A stretch of 64,000 bases of DNA, taken from Candidatus Zixiibacteriota bacterium (lineage in GTDB: Bacteria > RBG-13-66-14 > B26-G2 > WVWN01). Made by a program: the position numbers and the translations under genes. Positions 1 to 9,263 of this stretch are shown here, piece after piece. The stretch lies in the NCBI GenBank assembly GCA_030613505.1, contig JAUWLW010000009.1:1-64000 (forward strand). The letters are read 5' to 3'. Within the stretch, counting starts at the first letter, position 1. Every line of letters starts with the position of its first letter. A model generated the notes under the pieces. It was not told where the DNA came from. It saw only the letters and a list, made by a program, of their open reading frames with translations, and searched no databases.

Positions 1-708
1 GCCGCCGACGGCGTCGTGGCCAACACCGGGGGTATGGCGTGCCAATTCGCTAAGCCCGGCGAGCCGCATCTTAAAATCCTGACGTTGCCCAACGGCTTCG
101 ACCCGGCCGATTTCGGCGAGCCGCTGGCCAAGGCGGATAGCGGCGATTTCGTCGTCGTTCACAACGGCTCATTCCGCGGCGGCCGGCGCGCCCGGCCGCT
201 GTTGGAGGGGTTCGCGCTGGCGCGGGAGCGCGACGGCGACTTCGCGGCCCGGGCGAAATTCTATATGCTCGGCATCAACCGCGCCGACGACCTCCGCGTG
301 GCCGAAGAGTTGGGTTTACGAGGTGTGGTTTATTACGCCGGTTACCTTCGCCACGCCGACGCGATGCGGGCGTGCCGGGGGGCCGATTTGCTCATGCTGG
401 CGATGGTCGCGGAGGAGGGCCCGGCGCTGGTTCCGGGTAAACTTTACGAATACCTGGGTACCGGGCGCCCTATTCTGGCCGCGGTGCCACCCGGCGAGGC
501 GAGGGACGTTTTGGCGCGGGCGACGCGGGGAGCCGTCGTCGTACCGCCGGACGATGCGAAAGCGATAGCGGACGGCTTGGCGGCGGCGTTCGACGGCTGG
601 CGCCGTGGCGGCATAAAATATGAAACGAAATCGACTATAGTGTCCACTTATAATAGGGAAACGCAAATCGAGACGTTGGCCTCGTTTATAGAGGATATAT
701 TGCCGTAA
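1..708 (+). CDS. Glycosyltransferase, GT4-like, 5'-truncated
   Basis: This is the C-terminal part of a glycosyltransferase that probably transfers a sugar from a nucleotide-sugar donor to a surface glycan. The reading frame is open to base 1, so the gene starts outside the window; the internal GTG at 16 is not a likely start. The region LYEYLGTGRPILA near the end, followed by the segment around VVPPDD, matches the donor-binding half of GT-B fold enzymes, where E of the EYLGTG-type motif contacts the donor. No membrane segment is visible. It is followed by the divergent-function protease gene after about 80 bases, so it probably ends its own operon. Family call is fairly safe; substrate is unknown. 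Confidence 0.8.
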   Translation, partial: AADGVVANTGGMACQFAKPGEPHLKILTLPNGFDPADFGEPLAKADSGDFVVVHNGSFRGGRRARPLLEGFALARERDGDFAARAKFYMLGINRADDLRVAEELGLRGVVYYAGYLRHADAMRACRGADLLMLAMVAEEGPALVPGKLYEYLGTGRPILAAVPPGEARDVLARATRGAVVVPPDDAKAIADGLAAAFDGWRRGGIKYETKSTIVSTYNRETQIETLASFIEDILP

Positions 709-788
709 GTTTATTTGCCTTGCTATTTCGGCCCCGGTATGGTAGTTTTTCGCCGTTTTATTAAACCGGTGTTACGATGAGAGGAAAT

Positions 789-3700
789 ATGCGAAAAGTT
801 CTCCTTGCGGTTTTTACATTTGGAGCCGCTGCTTGGGCGGCCGCGCCGGGGGCCCCGGCGCCCGCGGCGGGCCCGCTACCGCCGGCGGCGCCTGCGCCGG
901 CCGCGGCCGACGATAACAGGCCGGTGCCGCCGGCCGTCGTGACTTCGGGCGTGCCGGGGGACGCGTCTTCCGCCGGCGCGGGCGAGGTCGTTCTGCTGTC
1001 TTCAACCGAGAGTGGCTGCATCTTCGAGGTAACTATCCCGGAACCCCGCGTTTCTGAGGTGGAAGCCGGCGGTCGCCGCTTCGAGAGATTCTCCTTGCCC
1101 TACTTCTTGGCGACCGGCGACGTAGGCGAGCCGGAGTTGCTAATGCGCCGCGTCCACGTCGCCGCGCCGCCCGAGGCCCACGTTTCGGTCGAAGTCGAGA
1201 GGGTGTCGTTCGACGTGCGGACGGGCGTCGACTTGTACCCGCGGCCTCGACTGAAGGTCGAGGAGCGCCACGGCGAGCAGACGTTGAGCGAAGAGTTTGC
1301 CTACGACGCGGTGGCGTACCGCGAAGGTACGTACCCCGCCAAGTTCGCCGAGCTCGAGGGCGAAGACGTGATGCGCGGCTATCGGTTGATATCGGTCGCG
1401 GTTTACCCCTATCAATACCAACCGGCCGCCGGTACGCTGCGGGTAGTCAAAAGCGTAGTCGTACGGGTATCGTTCCGGGGCGGCGTCCGCCGGCCCAACG
1501 CCCGATATCCGGCCCGCCCGGCCGAGGACGGCATCTTCACCCGGGTCGTTCCGGCGGTGGTCCTCAACCACGAGGTCGCGTCGCGGTGGCCTTTCGCCGG
1601 CGGCATCGCGCCCGCCCGAGACGGCGACGTTTGGCCTACGGACTTCGCCGGCAAGGCGGCGGTGAAGGTAGTAGTGGAGGAGGAGGCGTTGTACCGCCTT
1701 AGTTACGCGGAGTTGAAGGCCACCGGCCTCCCGGTGGACACCCTCAACCCCGCCAACTTGCGCTTTTTCGCCGGCCCCGCCAAGCGCCTGCCCCGCGACT
1801 TCAACTACGAGCCGCCGGGCTTGACCGAGCTCCCGATTTACGTAGCCGGTCAGGGCGACGGCCGCTTCGACGCGAGCGACTACGTCGAGTTCTACGGCCA
1901 CGGCTGCGACTTCTTCGAGCATATCGAGCCCGGTGAAAACGGCGCGCAGAAATTCTCCAAGAATCGGTTCACGAGGTACAACTTCTATTGGCTCGTGGCG
2001 GACGCCGTGCCCGGAAAGAGGATGACGGCGGCGGCCGTCGCGCCTACGGGCGGGACTAAACCCGCCTACTTCTGGGACCGATTACGCCTGGAGGAAGATA
2101 ATCAAGACGTAGCCGAAACCGAGAACGCAATACTGGAAGAGGACGAGTACTGGTATTGGCGCATATTCAACGCGCCCACCGGGCCGTCGCGGATAAAATC
2201 GTTCACCTTTAAGGACCCGGTCAACGGCGCGGGCGCGCCGAAGACGTATTTACAGATAATGGTCCGCGAGCAAGAGGGCTTGGAGGGCAACGGCCCCCAC
2301 CACACCATCGTTTATCTGAATTACCCGGATAAAAACCATATAATTTTCGAAGAAGATAATTACAAAGCGGACGTCGAGACGTACTTCCACCGCCGGTTCC
2401 CGAGCAGGCACCTCATCGACGGCCAAAATCGCCTTTACTTCGAGGAGGTGGGGGACCGGGCGCCCATCGACTTCATAATGCTCGACCACTTCGAGTTCGA
2501 GTACCCGCGGCACTTCCGCGCATACCAGGACTACCTCCATTTCTCCAATCCGCCCGGTACGAACGGCAAGGTCCTCTTCGAAATCCCCGGCTTTACTACC
2601 GATGACCTGGTCGTCTACGACGTTACGCGGGGCCGGCGGCTGGCGGCTTTCGAAGTTAAGGCCGCGGGTAACGAGTACACGCTTCGGTTCACGGACGACA
2701 TACCTTCGGGTCAGCGCTGGTACGTGGCGGCGTCGCCGTCGGCGGCCCGCAAGCCGCGGGACGTTTATCTGGACGCCGGCTCGAAGCTGCGCGACGTGGA
2801 CGAGAACGTCGACTTGGTCGTCGTCGTTTACGACGGTTACTACGACAACGTAATGCCGCTGGTTAACCTGCGCCGGGCCGCGGGCCTCAACGTCCTCGTC
2901 GCCCGCGTTACGGACGTCTACGACGAATACTCGTGGGGGTTGTACGACCCGGGCGCGACGCGGTTATTGGTGAAAGACGTCTACCGTAAGGCGATCTACC
3001 GCCCGGGCGGCGAGCTCCCCGACCACCTCTTCCTGGTGGGCGATGCCTATTTAGACCATCGGGATAACTACGGGAACTTTGCCAACCGCGAGCTTTGGCG
3101 CGAGTTCGGCCGCAACCAGGTCCCCACGTACTACATCAACACGTCGTCCAGCGGCCGTACCTCCTCGGATAACTATTTCGTCGCGATGAGCGCCAGCCTG
3201 GCCCCGGACCTGGCGGTAGGCCGCTTTCCCGCCCCGTTCGACGATAACATCGACGCCATCGTGGAGAAGGTCGTGGCGTACGAGCGCCACGCGGCCAACG
3301 GCCCCTGGAATAACCGCGTAATCCTCGTCGCCGACAACGACGACAAGACCGAGTCGGGCGGCGGCCGGGGCGACTTTACCCGGGATAACGAAAACCTGGA
3401 GGAGGAGTTTACCCCCTTGGGTTTCGAGGTCCGCAAGGAATATATCGAATGGCTGACACGCCGTTTCCCCGTCGACAGAATAGAAGAAACGGGTTTCGAC
3501 TTCATGTCCCGGGGCGAGCGCCAATATTGGGTCGGTAGGATTATGAAGCCCGATTTCTTGAAGGGCTTCAACGGCATAATCATGCACTACGCCGGCCACG
3601 GCGGCCCCCAAGTTTGGTCCCACGAGAACCTCTTCCTCCACCATAAGGACCTGCCGCCGGTAGACGACGTCGACGCCCTCGAGAACGCCCCGTACTTGCC

Positions 3701-5246
3701 CGTCATCATACAATGTTCTTGTTCGACCGCCTATTTCGACCAGTGGTACGGGACGGAAAACGAGCCGCTGGATTTCGGGCAATGTATCAGCGAGTACATC
3801 TTGCAAGTGCCGCGTAAGGGCGGGGTCGCGGCGTTGGGCTCGACCCGCCTCGGGTACGAGGGCGCACAACACGCTTTCCTCCAAAGTTTCTACGGCTACG
3901 TCTTCCCCAAGAAGAAGGCGCGGTGGAGCGGCGTAACGGTGGGCGAAGCCCATCTGGTGGGTAAAATAAAAGTCGGCGAAACCATCCGCGACATGTTCGT
4001 ACTGCTCGGCGACCCGTCGATGACGCTCGCCACGCCGCGGCCGGGGTTGAAGTTAACCCCCAATAAGGCTAAGGTGAAGCGGGGCGAGAAGGTCAAGGTC
4101 GCCGGTACGGTGCCCAACAACTTCAACGGCAAGGCCGTGGTGCAGCTTTTCGACCGGCCTTGGTACTTCTACAGCGGCGACATGGACAGGGACATCTACC
4201 GGGACCGGTTGCTCGCTACGACGGATGTCGAGGTCTTGAACGGCCGCTTCGACGCGACGTTGGTCGTGCCGACGATGCCCGTCAATCCTATCCCGAGCTT
4301 CGACGCCGGGCCTCCCGTTGCCGCGGGAGAAGCGGCTCCGGCGGGGGCGGCGTCCGCGGCGGCCGATAACGCGGCCGCGGCCGCGGAGGGGGCCGGACCG
4401 CCGGCGCCGGCCGCGGCGTCGCCGTACCGCGTCCCGTCGCTCGCGCCCGTCGCCGAGGACGGCGTAGTTCACGTTAAAGCCGTGGCTTACGGGACCGGCT
4501 TCCGCCGGGTATACGTCTGCAACGAGGACGTAACGGTCAACGTGGCAGGGGAGGTTAGCTCCGGCGACAACGTCGGCCCGGATATCGACGTCTACTTGAA
4601 CGATTATTCCTTCCGCAGCGGCGACCCCACCGACCCGACCCCCACGCTTCTGGTCGACGTGCGCGACGAGAGCGGCGTCCTCGTCGCGCGCAACCTCGAG
4701 GCCATAGATAAGGATAAGGGCGAGAGAACCTTCGTGCCCTTCTCCGCCCGCATAACTAAACCCGACCCCAAATCGACGCCGACCGTTCTGGACCTCACTT
4801 ATTATTACAAGGCCAAGGTGGGCGATTACCGCGGCGGCTCGGTGGAGAAAGAGATTTCGCTGGCAGACGGCGTGAGTACAATCGCCGTGACGGCGTACGA
4901 CAGCTTGGGCAATAAGAGCCAGCGGAAGGTCCAATGCGTCGTGAGCGGGGCGTTGGGCATGGCGGAAGTGATGAATTGCCCGAACCCGTTCAAGGACGAT
5001 ACCTACTTCACGTTCGTAGCCTCGAGCGACGTCGACAGCCTGGTCATTAAGATCTACACCGCCACCGGGCGCTTGATCCAGAAATTGGAAACCGGCGGCC
5101 TGCCGGCGGGCTACAACCAGATCCACTGGGACGGCCGCGACGGCGACGGCGACCGCATAGCCAACGGCGTTTACTTCTATAAAATCATCGCCCGGGCCGG
5201 CGGTGAGAAGATCGTCGCCCGGCAGAAGATGTTTAAACTGAGGTAG
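789..5246 (+). CDS. Peptidase C25 (gingipain/PorU-like) with FlgD-like tail
   Basis: A very large exported cysteine peptidase of about 1485 residues. A signal peptide (MRKVLLAVFTFGAAAWA) is followed by a Pro/Ala-rich stretch, a propeptide-like region, then a C25 catalytic domain. The likely catalytic His is in MHYAGHGG (about residue 933) and the Cys in IIQCSCSTAYFD (about 976-978), equivalent to PorU TCxFxRFDD. A second Ala-rich linker lies near 1180-1215. The last 85 residues form a FlgD/type-A sorting-like tail with NCPNPF and GVYFYK. An in-frame ATG at 777 exists, but GAGAGG at 779-784 lies just before the ATG at 789, so I prefer 789. The next gene is PorV-like, the same pairing as porU-porV in Bacteroidetes. 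It could be a substrate protease rather than the PorU sortase. Confidence 0.85.
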   Translation: MRKVLLAVFTFGAAAWAAAPGAPAPAAGPLPPAAPAPAAADDNRPVPPAVVTSGVPGDASSAGAGEVVLLSSTESGCIFEVTIPEPRVSEVEAGGRRFERFSLPYFLATGDVGEPELLMRRVHVAAPPEAHVSVEVERVSFDVRTGVDLYPRPRLKVEERHGEQTLSEEFAYDAVAYREGTYPAKFAELEGEDVMRGYRLISVAVYPYQYQPAAGTLRVVKSVVVRVSFRGGVRRPNARYPARPAEDGIFTRVVPAVVLNHEVASRWPFAGGIAPARDGDVWPTDFAGKAAVKVVVEEEALYRLSYAELKATGLPVDTLNPANLRFFAGPAKRLPRDFNYEPPGLTELPIYVAGQGDGRFDASDYVEFYGHGCDFFEHIEPGENGAQKFSKNRFTRYNFYWLVADAVPGKRMTAAAVAPTGGTKPAYFWDRLRLEEDNQDVAETENAILEEDEYWYWRIFNAPTGPSRIKSFTFKDPVNGAGAPKTYLQIMVREQEGLEGNGPHHTIVYLNYPDKNHIIFEEDNYKADVETYFHRRFPSRHLIDGQNRLYFEEVGDRAPIDFIMLDHFEFEYPRHFRAYQDYLHFSNPPGTNGKVLFEIPGFTTDDLVVYDVTRGRRLAAFEVKAAGNEYTLRFTDDIPSGQRWYVAASPSAARKPRDVYLDAGSKLRDVDENVDLVVVVYDGYYDNVMPLVNLRRAAGLNVLVARVTDVYDEYSWGLYDPGATRLLVKDVYRKAIYRPGGELPDHLFLVGDAYLDHRDNYGNFANRELWREFGRNQVPTYYINTSSSGRTSSDNYFVAMSASLAPDLAVGRFPAPFDDNIDAIVEKVVAYERHAANGPWNNRVILVADNDDKTESGGGRGDFTRDNENLEEEFTPLGFEVRKEYIEWLTRRFPVDRIEETGFDFMSRGERQYWVGRIMKPDFLKGFNGIIMHYAGHGGPQVWSHENLFLHHKDLPPVDDVDALENAPYLPVIIQCSCSTAYFDQWYGTENEPLDFGQCISEYILQVPRKGGVAALGSTRLGYEGAQHAFLQSFYGYVFPKKKARWSGVTVGEAHLVGKIKVGETIRDMFVLLGDPSMTLATPRPGLKLTPNKAKVKRGEKVKVAGTVPNNFNGKAVVQLFDRPWYFYSGDMDRDIYRDRLLATTDVEVLNGRFDATLVVPTMPVNPIPSFDAGPPVAAGEAAPAGAASAAADNAAAAAEGAGPPAPAAASPYRVPSLAPVAEDGVVHVKAVAYGTGFRRVYVCNEDVTVNVAGEVSSGDNVGPDIDVYLNDYSFRSGDPTDPTPTLLVDVRDESGVLVARNLEAIDKDKGERTFVPFSARITKPDPKSTPTVLDLTYYYKAKVGDYRGGSVEKEISLADGVSTIAVTAYDSLGNKSQRKVQCVVSGALGMAEVMNCPNPFKDDTYFTFVASSDVDSLVIKIYTATGRLIQKLETGGLPAGYNQIHWDGRDGDGDRIANGVYFYKIIARAGGEKIVARQKMFKLR

Positions 5247-5259
5247 CGTGGTAAACGAT

Positions 5260-6237
5260 ATGAAACCGTTATTTATTGCCGCGGTCCTTCTCGCGATAGC
5301 GGCGGCGAGCGCAAATGCCGACGAAAATAAATACGCCGCCGATTGGATGACGTACGGCGCCGGCGCCCGGGCGCTGGGGATGGGCGGCGCGTTCGTCGCC
5401 GTGGCCGACGACGCTACGGCCGCCTATTGGAACCCAGCCGGGATGCCCTCGGTGGAGCGGGCCGCCTTCTCCGCCATGCACTCCTACACCTTCAACGGCC
5501 TCGCCGCGTACGACAGCATTTACGGCGCGTATAACCTCGGCAAGTACGGCGCCGTGGGCGGCGGCCTGTTGATGTGCGCCGTCGACGATATTCCCATTAC
5601 GGGCTGGAACGACCCCGAATCGCCGAACAGGAGGCCCGTGTTGAAAGGGTACGCGGATTCGGGGGATTACGCCGTATACGGCTCGTACGGCCGCGAGTTG
5701 TTGCCCAAGTTTAACGTCGGCGCGAGCGGCATCTTTATAATGGGCCGGCACCTGGAAGACTTCGAAGAAGACGCCAACTCCTCCGGCCAGGCGCTCGACG
5801 TCGCGGCCAAGGCGGGCCCGTTCGGGCCGTTCACCGTCGGCGTGAACGTCCAGAATATATATTCCAATCTGAAATGGGATACCGGTAAGAAAGAGACGAT
5901 TCCCACCAACGTCAAGTTGGGCGGAGCGTACCGGCGCGCGGTCTCGAAGTGGGACAGCGAGTTCACGCTGGCCGCGGACTGCAACGTCAAGTTCGCGGGC
6001 TACGACTTCGCCTCTCAGCTCGCCGCGGGCGACGCGAGCTTCGACTTCTGCGGCGGCGGCGAGTGGTGGTACCGGAGGACGGTAGCGGTGCGATTGGGGA
6101 GCGAGCGTTCCGCCTTGACCGGCGGCGTGGGGCTCGCGGTGAGGGCGCTGGGCGCTTCCTTCGGCATCGACTACGCTTTTCTCTCTGACACCGGGCTCGA
6201 GTCCAGCCACCGGGCGTCGGCCTCGGCCGCCTTCTAG
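5260..6237 (+). CDS. PorV/UPF0164-like outer-membrane barrel
   Basis: About 325 residues, with a signal peptide (MKPLFIAAVLLAIAAASANA) followed by the family hallmark GARALGMGGAFVAVADD and AAYWNPAGM. This N-terminal signature is typical of the PorV/PorQ/UPF0164 group of FadL-like 14-strand barrels; in type IX secretion PorV shuttles cargo to the PorU sortase. A GTG at 5248, two bases after the upstream stop, is an alternative start with GAGG four bases before it. Either way it is tightly coupled to the C25 protease gene, so the two are probably one operon. No partner such as Sov/SprA, PorT or PorN is in the window. Membership of the family is well supported; a secretion role is inferred from context. 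Confidence 0.85.
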   Translation: MKPLFIAAVLLAIAAASANADENKYAADWMTYGAGARALGMGGAFVAVADDATAAYWNPAGMPSVERAAFSAMHSYTFNGLAAYDSIYGAYNLGKYGAVGGGLLMCAVDDIPITGWNDPESPNRRPVLKGYADSGDYAVYGSYGRELLPKFNVGASGIFIMGRHLEDFEEDANSSGQALDVAAKAGPFGPFTVGVNVQNIYSNLKWDTGKKETIPTNVKLGGAYRRAVSKWDSEFTLAADCNVKFAGYDFASQLAAGDASFDFCGGGEWWYRRTVAVRLGSERSALTGGVGLAVRALGASFGIDYAFLSDTGLESSHRASASAAF

Positions 6238-6285
6238 CGCAGCGCCAGAGGACCCGCGGCCCGCAACCTACAGGGGTTGATTAAA

Positions 6286-6489
6286 ATGTTCGGTTCGATC
6301 GGCATTCAGGAAGTATTACTTATACTGCTTATCGCGCTGCTTTTATTCGGCGCCAAACGCCTGCCGGAGATAGGCCGCGGCCTGGGCAAGGGCATTCGCG
6401 AATTTAAGAAAGCCTCGCGGGATATTAGCGGTAAAATTACCGAAGAAGCGGAAGACAAGGAGCCGGGGAAGAACGAATCAACGCCGTAA
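6286..6489 (+). CDS. tatA: Twin-arginine translocase subunit TatA/TatE
   Basis: A 67-residue protein with the TatA plan: a short periplasmic end with a membrane helix (about residues 5-21, [15 protein letters not shown]), the FG hinge, the amphipathic helix [18 protein letters not shown], and a charged tail rich in E and K. TatA oligomers form the conducting part of the pathway that exports folded proteins. AGGGG at 6272-6276 sits nine bases before the ATG at 6286; the upstream in-frame TTG at 6277 has no spacing for it. No tatC or tatB gene is in the window. It lies between the PorV-like gene and coaX and may be transcribed with the former. Confidence 0.93.
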   Translation: MFGSIGIQEVLLILLIALLLFGAKRLPEIGRGLGKGIREFKKASRDISGKITEEAEDKEPGKNESTP

Positions 6490-6546
6490 ACGGGCGGCGC
6501 GGGAAATCCGGCGGGCGCCCCTTCCTCCAATTTAATTCCGTAACTT

Positions 6547-7329
6547 ATGGGCGATAAATTGCTCGCGCTCGACGTGGGCAACACGTCTATCGCCGGCGGA
6601 TACTTCGTCGGCGGTCGACTCGAGTTTCACGTTGACTTCTCAAGCGACGCGTCGCGGACCGCGGACGAATACGGGGCGCAGCTGCGGCACCTGGTGGAGC
6701 TCAACGGCGGCGCCGCGGCCGCCTTGCCGTCCGTAATGTGCTCGGTGGTGCCGCCGCTCACGTCGTGCCTGGCGGCGGCGCTCGAGAAATATTTCGGCGT
6801 AGCGCCGGTGGTAGTGGGCGACGACTACGACGCGTTGGGCATCGAGGTGCGCTATGAGAACGTGGCGGAGGTGGGCCCGGATCGCGTCGTCAACGCCCTG
6901 GCGACGCGCGAGTTGTACGGCGCGCCGGCGGTGGCGGTGGATTTCGGCACGGCCACTAATTTCGACGTCGTGGCCGCCGACGGCGCGTACGTCGGGGGCG
7001 TGATAGCGCCCGGCGTCGTCGTCTCGGCCAAGAGCCTTTTCGCGGAGGCGGCCCGCCTGGGCGCGGTGGGCCTTACGATGCCGCCGCGGGTGGTGGGGCG
7101 AAACACGGACGAGGCTTTGCGCGCGGGCATCATCCTGGGCGCGGCGGGCGCCGCCGACGGGATAGTCGAAGCCATACGGGAGGAGAGGGGGGAGCGCGGC
7201 GCGTTGGTCGCGACCGGCGGCCTGGCGAACGTCGTAGCGCCGGTTATGAAGACGGCGCCGCGCGTCGACGCGGACCTCACGTTGAAAGGGCTCGCGCTGT
7301 CGTTCGAGCGGTTGGGCGGCGCGACGTAA
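6547..7329 (+). CDS. coaX: Type III pantothenate kinase
   Basis: Catalyses ATP-dependent phosphorylation of pantothenate, the first step of coenzyme A synthesis, in the cytoplasm. The 260-residue length is normal for CoaX. The ASKHA phosphate-binding motif DVGNTS is at residues 9-14; GPDRVVNALA and AVDFGTATNFDVV (about 110-145) supply the pantothenate and phosphate-2 contacts, and GGVIAPGV follows. This type is usually K+ or NH4+ dependent and insensitive to CoA feedback. The stop is ten bases before the next lipoprotein gene, so they probably share a transcript. Identification is secure. Confidence 0.95.
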   Translation: MGDKLLALDVGNTSIAGGYFVGGRLEFHVDFSSDASRTADEYGAQLRHLVELNGGAAAALPSVMCSVVPPLTSCLAAALEKYFGVAPVVVGDDYDALGIEVRYENVAEVGPDRVVNALATRELYGAPAVAVDFGTATNFDVVAADGAYVGGVIAPGVVVSAKSLFAEAARLGAVGLTMPPRVVGRNTDEALRAGIILGAAGAADGIVEAIREERGERGALVATGGLANVVAPVMKTAPRVDADLTLKGLALSFERLGGAT

Positions 7330-7339
7330 AACCACGACT

Positions 7340-8122
7340 ATGAGACGTTGCGGGATTTTGTGGCTTGCGGCGGCCGTTTTTATTTTCACGGCCGCGTGCC
7401 GCCGCGGCGAAGAGGGTGCCGAGAGCGCGGCGCCGGGAGAAGGGTACACGCCGCCGCCGGTGGAGTACGTCGTCGGAAAGATGGACGTGGACGACGACGC
7501 CGCGGAACCGTCGGTGCGTATGAACATAGCCGTCGACCCGTCGACGCCGGCCAAGGATATCGAGCGACTGTTGAACTACTTCGACAAGGAGCGGTACGAC
7601 GAGTACGATATCGTTTGGGTTAACGTCTACTTCGACGTTGCCAAAGCGCGTTCGCCCGAGGCGGATACGCTGGCGCTGGTGGCGACGCTGCGCGTAAACC
7701 GCCCCGGGTTCCGTGAGCTCAAGCTCTCGGAAGATTTACTGGACCCGGAAGGAACGTTGGGCGGCCGACCCGAAGTCACTACTCAGACCGAGGAAACCCT
7801 TTACCTCGGCCGCCGCGGTCGGATGTTCGACTCCGGCAAGCAAGCGCAAACCCTCGTCGACATGATGGAAGATAAACCCGGCCACGCCCTCTACAGAGTC
7901 GTGTGGCAGAGCCCCGGTAATGCCCAATTGACGTACAGCGTTGAACAGGAGATGTTGGTGCGCGTCCGGACCGGCGTCTCGCGTGAGACGTGGGCCGAGA
8001 TGTCGTACGAGGGCTTGGAACGCGCCGCGAGGGGCGCCGGCTTCGGCGGCAAGCGGCGCCACGGCGCCAACTACGTTTACGTTCGGGAAACGGCGGACGA
8101 GGCCGAGGGCGGAGGTGAGTGA
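7340..8122 (+). CDS. Lipoprotein of unknown function
   Basis: I do not recognise the family. The 260-residue product begins with a basic n-region and hydrophobic stretch ending in the lipobox FTAAC, so Cys20 should be lipidated. The mature part starts with a Gly/Pro/Ala linker and then a mixed alpha/beta region with alternating beta-like segments (VWVNVYFDVA, LALVATLRVN, YRVVWQSPG) that looks like a small beta-sandwich. The tail is basic and glycine-rich, then acidic. It follows coaX by ten bases and precedes the HgdB-like gene by nine, suggesting a shared operon with no obvious functional link. Confidence 0.6.
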   Translation: MRRCGILWLAAAVFIFTAACRRGEEGAESAAPGEGYTPPPVEYVVGKMDVDDDAAEPSVRMNIAVDPSTPAKDIERLLNYFDKERYDEYDIVWVNVYFDVAKARSPEADTLALVATLRVNRPGFRELKLSEDLLDPEGTLGGRPEVTTQTEETLYLGRRGRMFDSGKQAQTLVDMMEDKPGHALYRVVWQSPGNAQLTYSVEQEMLVRVRTGVSRETWAEMSYEGLERAARGAGFGGKRRHGANYVYVRETADEAEGGGE

Positions 8123-8131
8123 CGCCCTAGC

Positions 8132-9130
8132 TTGCTCGCGCGCGACGTACGCGTCGGCATCACGACTACCCTTCCTATAGAGGTCCTCTGGGCGGCGGGC
8201 TATAGGCCGGTGGACCTCAATAATTTATTCATAGGCCGCGGCGACGCCGAACGCGCGGTGCAAGAGGCCGAAAGCGTAGGTTTCCCGCGTAGCACCTGCG
8301 CTTGGATAAAGGGGATCTACGCCACCGTTAAGGAGGAGGGTTTCGGCCGCGTCGTTGTCGTGACCGGGGGCGACTGTTCCAACGCCGCCGCGCTGGGCGA
8401 GGTCTTGGCGGACGAGGGCGTCGACGTCGTCGCGTTCGCGTTTCCTTCACGGCCGGACCGGGCCGCGACAACCCTCGCCGTAGAGGCGCTCGCCGGCCGA
8501 TTCGAAACGACCGTAAGCGCCGCTGAAGGAGTTTTCGCGCGCCTCTCGCGAAGCCGGGCGCTCCTGGCGGAGGTGGACGAGCTGACGTGGCGCGAGGGCA
8601 TCGTGTCCGGCCGCGAGAACTTCGATTGGCTGCTGAAGGCTTGCGATTTCGGCGTCGGGGTCGAAGAATTTGAAGAAGAAGCGACGCGGTTCTTGGCGGA
8701 AGTGCGCGGCCGGCGCGGGCAAACGAAGCGCGTCCGCCTGGGCGTAGCCGGCGTTCCCCCCATCAACGACGACCTCTTTGAGTTTCTGGAGAGTTTGGGG
8801 GCCGCGGTCGTATTCAACGAGCTGCCGCGGCAATTCGCGCTCTTGGCCGGCGGCGACGACCTGGCCGACGCGTACACTCGTTATACCTACCCTTACGGCG
8901 CCGGGACCCGCATAGCCGATATATTGGAAGAGGTAGAACGCCGCGGCGTGCAGGGCTTGGTGCATTACGTCCAATCCTTCTGTTACCGCGGGATCCAGGA
9001 TATTCTCGTACGCCGCGCCGTGCCGGTCCCGGTCTTGACGCTGGAGGGCGAGCGGCCCGGGCCGCTGTCGGCGCAGCAGCGTCTGCGGCTCGAAACGTTC
9101 GTCGAGATGTTGGCCGGGGGTACTCGTTAG
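8132..9130 (+). CDS. 2-hydroxyacyl-CoA dehydratase D-component (HgdB-like) protein
   Basis: About 332 residues resembling the HgdB/FldC family that binds a [4Fe-4S] cluster through three cysteines. The start region VGITTTLPIEVLWAAGYRPVDLNN is characteristic, and candidate ligands are Cys56 (STCAWIKG), Cys82 (GGDCSN) and Cys284 (SFCYRG). Classical dehydratases need a second subunit and an ATP-driven activator (HgdC/FldI); neither is nearby, so this may belong to the stand-alone branch of the family whose substrate is unknown. The only in-frame start after the upstream stop is TTG at 8132, with GGAGG at 8111-8115 rather far away, so the exact start is uncertain. Confidence 0.75.
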   Translation: MLARDVRVGITTTLPIEVLWAAGYRPVDLNNLFIGRGDAERAVQEAESVGFPRSTCAWIKGIYATVKEEGFGRVVVVTGGDCSNAAALGEVLADEGVDVVAFAFPSRPDRAATTLAVEALAGRFETTVSAAEGVFARLSRSRALLAEVDELTWREGIVSGRENFDWLLKACDFGVGVEEFEEEATRFLAEVRGRRGQTKRVRLGVAGVPPINDDLFEFLESLGAAVVFNELPRQFALLAGGDDLADAYTRYTYPYGAGTRIADILEEVERRGVQGLVHYVQSFCYRGIQDILVRRAVPVPVLTLEGERPGPLSAQQRLRLETFVEMLAGGTR

Positions 9131-9201
9131 AGCGGCGGTGCGACGTCGTTAGCTTGAGCCGCGCCGCAATTATGAAAATGAGGGGGTTTCGACATTTTAA
9201 T

Positions 9202-9230
9202 TTGACAACGGCGGCGATTTAAGTTATAAT
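9202..9230 (+). promoter_or_regulatory. Consensus sigma70 promoter
   Basis: TTGACA at 9202-9207 and TATAAT at 9225-9230, separated by exactly 17 bases: a perfect match to both hexamers. It drives the small secreted protein gene at 9264 and, by context, the metzincin gene behind it. Confidence 0.88.
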
Positions 9231-9249
9231 GATATTAATAATCATTATC
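9231..9249 (+). promoter_or_regulatory. Fur-type operator overlapping the transcription start
   Basis: GATATTAATAATCATTATC matches the 19-base Escherichia coli Fur box at 17 of 19 positions. It starts directly after the -10 hexamer, where a bound repressor would block RNA polymerase. A PerR-like reading (TTATAAT-G-ATATTAA, 9224-9238) also exists, so the regulator could be any Fur-family protein. Confidence 0.7.
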
Positions 9250-9263
9250 AATAGGAGGTTTCG

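Noticed and set aside
3051-3953. Long minus-strand ORF inside the C25 gene
   Set aside because: It is a shadow of the coding strand in GC-rich DNA; the plus-strand protein has clear motifs and the shadow has none.
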